Shown: one piece after another, positions 4,902 to 5,947 of the stretch
How the letters are laid out: each line of letters begins with the position of its first letter
How positions within the stretch are numbered: position 1 is the stretch's first letter
Origin: Sphingopyxis sp.
GTDB taxonomy: Bacteria; Pseudomonadota; Alphaproteobacteria; Sphingomonadales; Sphingomonadaceae
Assembly: GCA_026125835.1 (NCBI GenBank)
Contig: JAHCKJ010000142.1
Span: 1 to 5,947, forward strand
Length of the DNA stretch: 5,947 bases
Direction: 5' to 3'
Position numbers and translations under genes: made by a program
The notes under the pieces: generated by a model
The model's database searches: none
The model's input: only the letters and a program-made list of their open reading frames with translations
Told to the model about the DNA's origin: nothing

Positions 4902-5942
4902 ATGAAATTTCTTACCCGCTTTGGTTCGGCCGCGCATGACATGGCCATCGACCTCGGCACCGTGAACACCGTCGTTTATGTCCGCGACCGCGGCATCGTG
5001 CTGAACGAACCGTCGGTCGTCGCGCTGGAAACGCGCGATGGCGTGCGGCGCGTCAAAGTGGTCGGCAACGAGGCCAAGCTGATGATGGGCAAGACGCCGG
5101 GCAATATCCAGGCGATCCGGCCGTTGCGCGACGGGGTGATCGCCGACATCGATGTCGCCGAACAGATGATCAAGCACTTCATCGACAAGGCGAAGGGCGG
5201 CGCCGGGATGCTGCGCCAGCGCAGCAATGTCGTGATCTGTGTGCCGTCGGGATCGACGATGGTCGAACGCCGCGCGATCCGCGACGCCGCGTCGAACGCG
5301 GGCGCGGTGTCGGTGCAGCTGATCGAGGAATCGCTGGCCGCCGCGATCGGCGCCGGACTGGACGTCACCGCGCCCTTGGGTGCAATGGTCGTCGACATCG
5401 GCGGCGGCACGACCGAGGTCGCGATCCTGTCGCTGGGCGGCATCGCCTACAGCAATTCGGTGCGCGTCGGCGGTGACAAGATGGACGACATGATCGCGTC
5501 CTACATCCGCCGCAAACATAATCTGATGATCGGCGAAATGACTGCCGAGCGGGTCAAGCTGGCGGTCGGTTGTGCCGTCGCGCCCGATGGCCGCGGCATC
5601 GTGATCGCGGTCAAGGGCCGTGACCTGGTGACCGGCCGGCCGTCGGAGGTGCAGGTGACCGAGGCCGAGGTCGCCGAGGCCTTGGCCGAACCGGTCGGCC
5701 AGATCGTCGCGGCGGTGCGCGCCGCGCTGGAACAGACGCCGCCAGAACTGTCCGCCGACATTATCGACGAGGGGATCACGCTGACCGGCGGCGGCGCGCT
5801 CCTGCGCCGGATGGACGTCGCGATCGCCGAGGCGACGGGGTTGCCGGTGCGCGTTGCGGACAATGCGCTGATCTGCGTCGCGATGGGCGCGGGGCAGGCG
5901 TTCGAGGACCGGTCGTATCACGGGGTGCTGATTGCGGCTTGA
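4902..5942 (+). CDS. mreB: MreB-family rod-shape-determining actin homologue
   Basis: This is a complete 346-residue protein, the usual length for MreB (about 347). MreB polymerises on ATP under the inner membrane and guides the wall-elongation machinery. Motifs in order: a short possibly amphipathic start MKFLTRFG (1-8) that could touch the membrane; phosphate-1 AIDLGTVNT (15-23); GIVLNEPSVVALE (31-43); RPLRDGVIADIDVAEQMIKHF (about 73-93); VICVPSGST (111-119); ERRAIRDAASNAGA (122-135); phosphate-2 VVDIGGGTTEVA (163-174); VGGDKMDDMI (189-198); and adenosine motif LTGGGALL (294-301). The usual IEEPMAAAIGA reads IEESLAAAIGA (141-151), with Ser for the conserved Pro. The ATG at 4902 is chosen because homology begins there; the open frame upstream to 4806 lacks family sequence. 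It could be the main MreB or a second paralogue, which I recall some alphaproteobacteria having; the divergent IEES and lack of visible mreC leave this open. The gene symbol is given by family. Confidence 0.92.
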   Translation: MKFLTRFGSAAHDMAIDLGTVNTVVYVRDRGIVLNEPSVVALETRDGVRRVKVVGNEAKLMMGKTPGNIQAIRPLRDGVIADIDVAEQMIKHFIDKAKGGAGMLRQRSNVVICVPSGSTMVERRAIRDAASNAGAVSVQLIEESLAAAIGAGLDVTAPLGAMVVDIGGGTTEVAILSLGGIAYSNSVRVGGDKMDDMIASYIRRKHNLMIGEMTAERVKLAVGCAVAPDGRGIVIAVKGRDLVTGRPSEVQVTEAEVAEALAEPVGQIVAAVRAALEQTPPELSADIIDEGITLTGGGALLRRMDVAIAEATGLPVRVADNALICVAMGAGQAFEDRSYHGVLIAA

Positions 5943-5947
5943 TTTTT

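Noticed and set aside
4158..5921. 587-codon open frame on the minus strand opposite the PAS and mreB genes
   Set aside because: It is antisense to two clear protein families, its translation is an Arg/His/Asp-rich mix with no domain, and it is open because of the strong GC third-position bias of the + strand genes.
5940..5947. T-run after the mreB stop as a terminator
   Set aside because: Only five T bases are visible and no stem precedes them within non-coding sequence; the window ends here.

Overview
The window is visibly GC-rich. All genes I support lie on the + strand, packed closely, with the strong G/C third-position bias of a high-GC alphaproteobacterium. The gene set (an M56/BlaR1-like membrane peptidase tail, a TonB-dependent receptor, a short RNase H-like protein with the ending 'QNLAGIALAR', and an MreB with alphaproteobacterial features) reads to me as Sphingomonadales (Sphingomonas/Sphingopyxis type). 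That taxonomic call comes from family familiarity, not from a search.

Bases 1-3711 look like one expression unit. It opens with the 3' end of a gene that enters from outside the window. That part encodes a last hydrophobic segment, a charged Ala-rich helical linker, and four and a half copies of a 28-residue repeat; it is probably the C-terminal part of an M56 (BlaR1/MecR1-like) zinc peptidase. After 111 bases, which carry two copies of a short dyad, comes a small exported protein whose C-terminal half carries three copies of the same repeat. Its stop codon overlaps the start of a 696-residue TonB-dependent outer-membrane receptor. The likely layout is an inner-membrane sensor/peptidase, a periplasmic protein sharing its sensor-side repeat, and an outer-membrane receptor. 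This is the most interesting part of the window and could be an undescribed envelope signalling or uptake system.

Bases 3747-4121 hold a compact RNase H-fold protein (GTG start) that keeps three acidic active-site positions but has no acidic residue in the region of the fourth. Bases 4188-4688 encode a stand-alone PAS-fold protein with no output domain, preceded by a weak promoter candidate and a perfect 12-base palindrome.

Bases 4689-4901 are a 213-base gap without a gene; it contains two inverted repeats that could fold in the leader of the next gene. Bases 4902-5942 encode a complete MreB-family actin-like protein whose usual IEEP active-site motif reads IEES. Only five bases follow its stop codon, so whether mreC/mreD follow cannot be seen.
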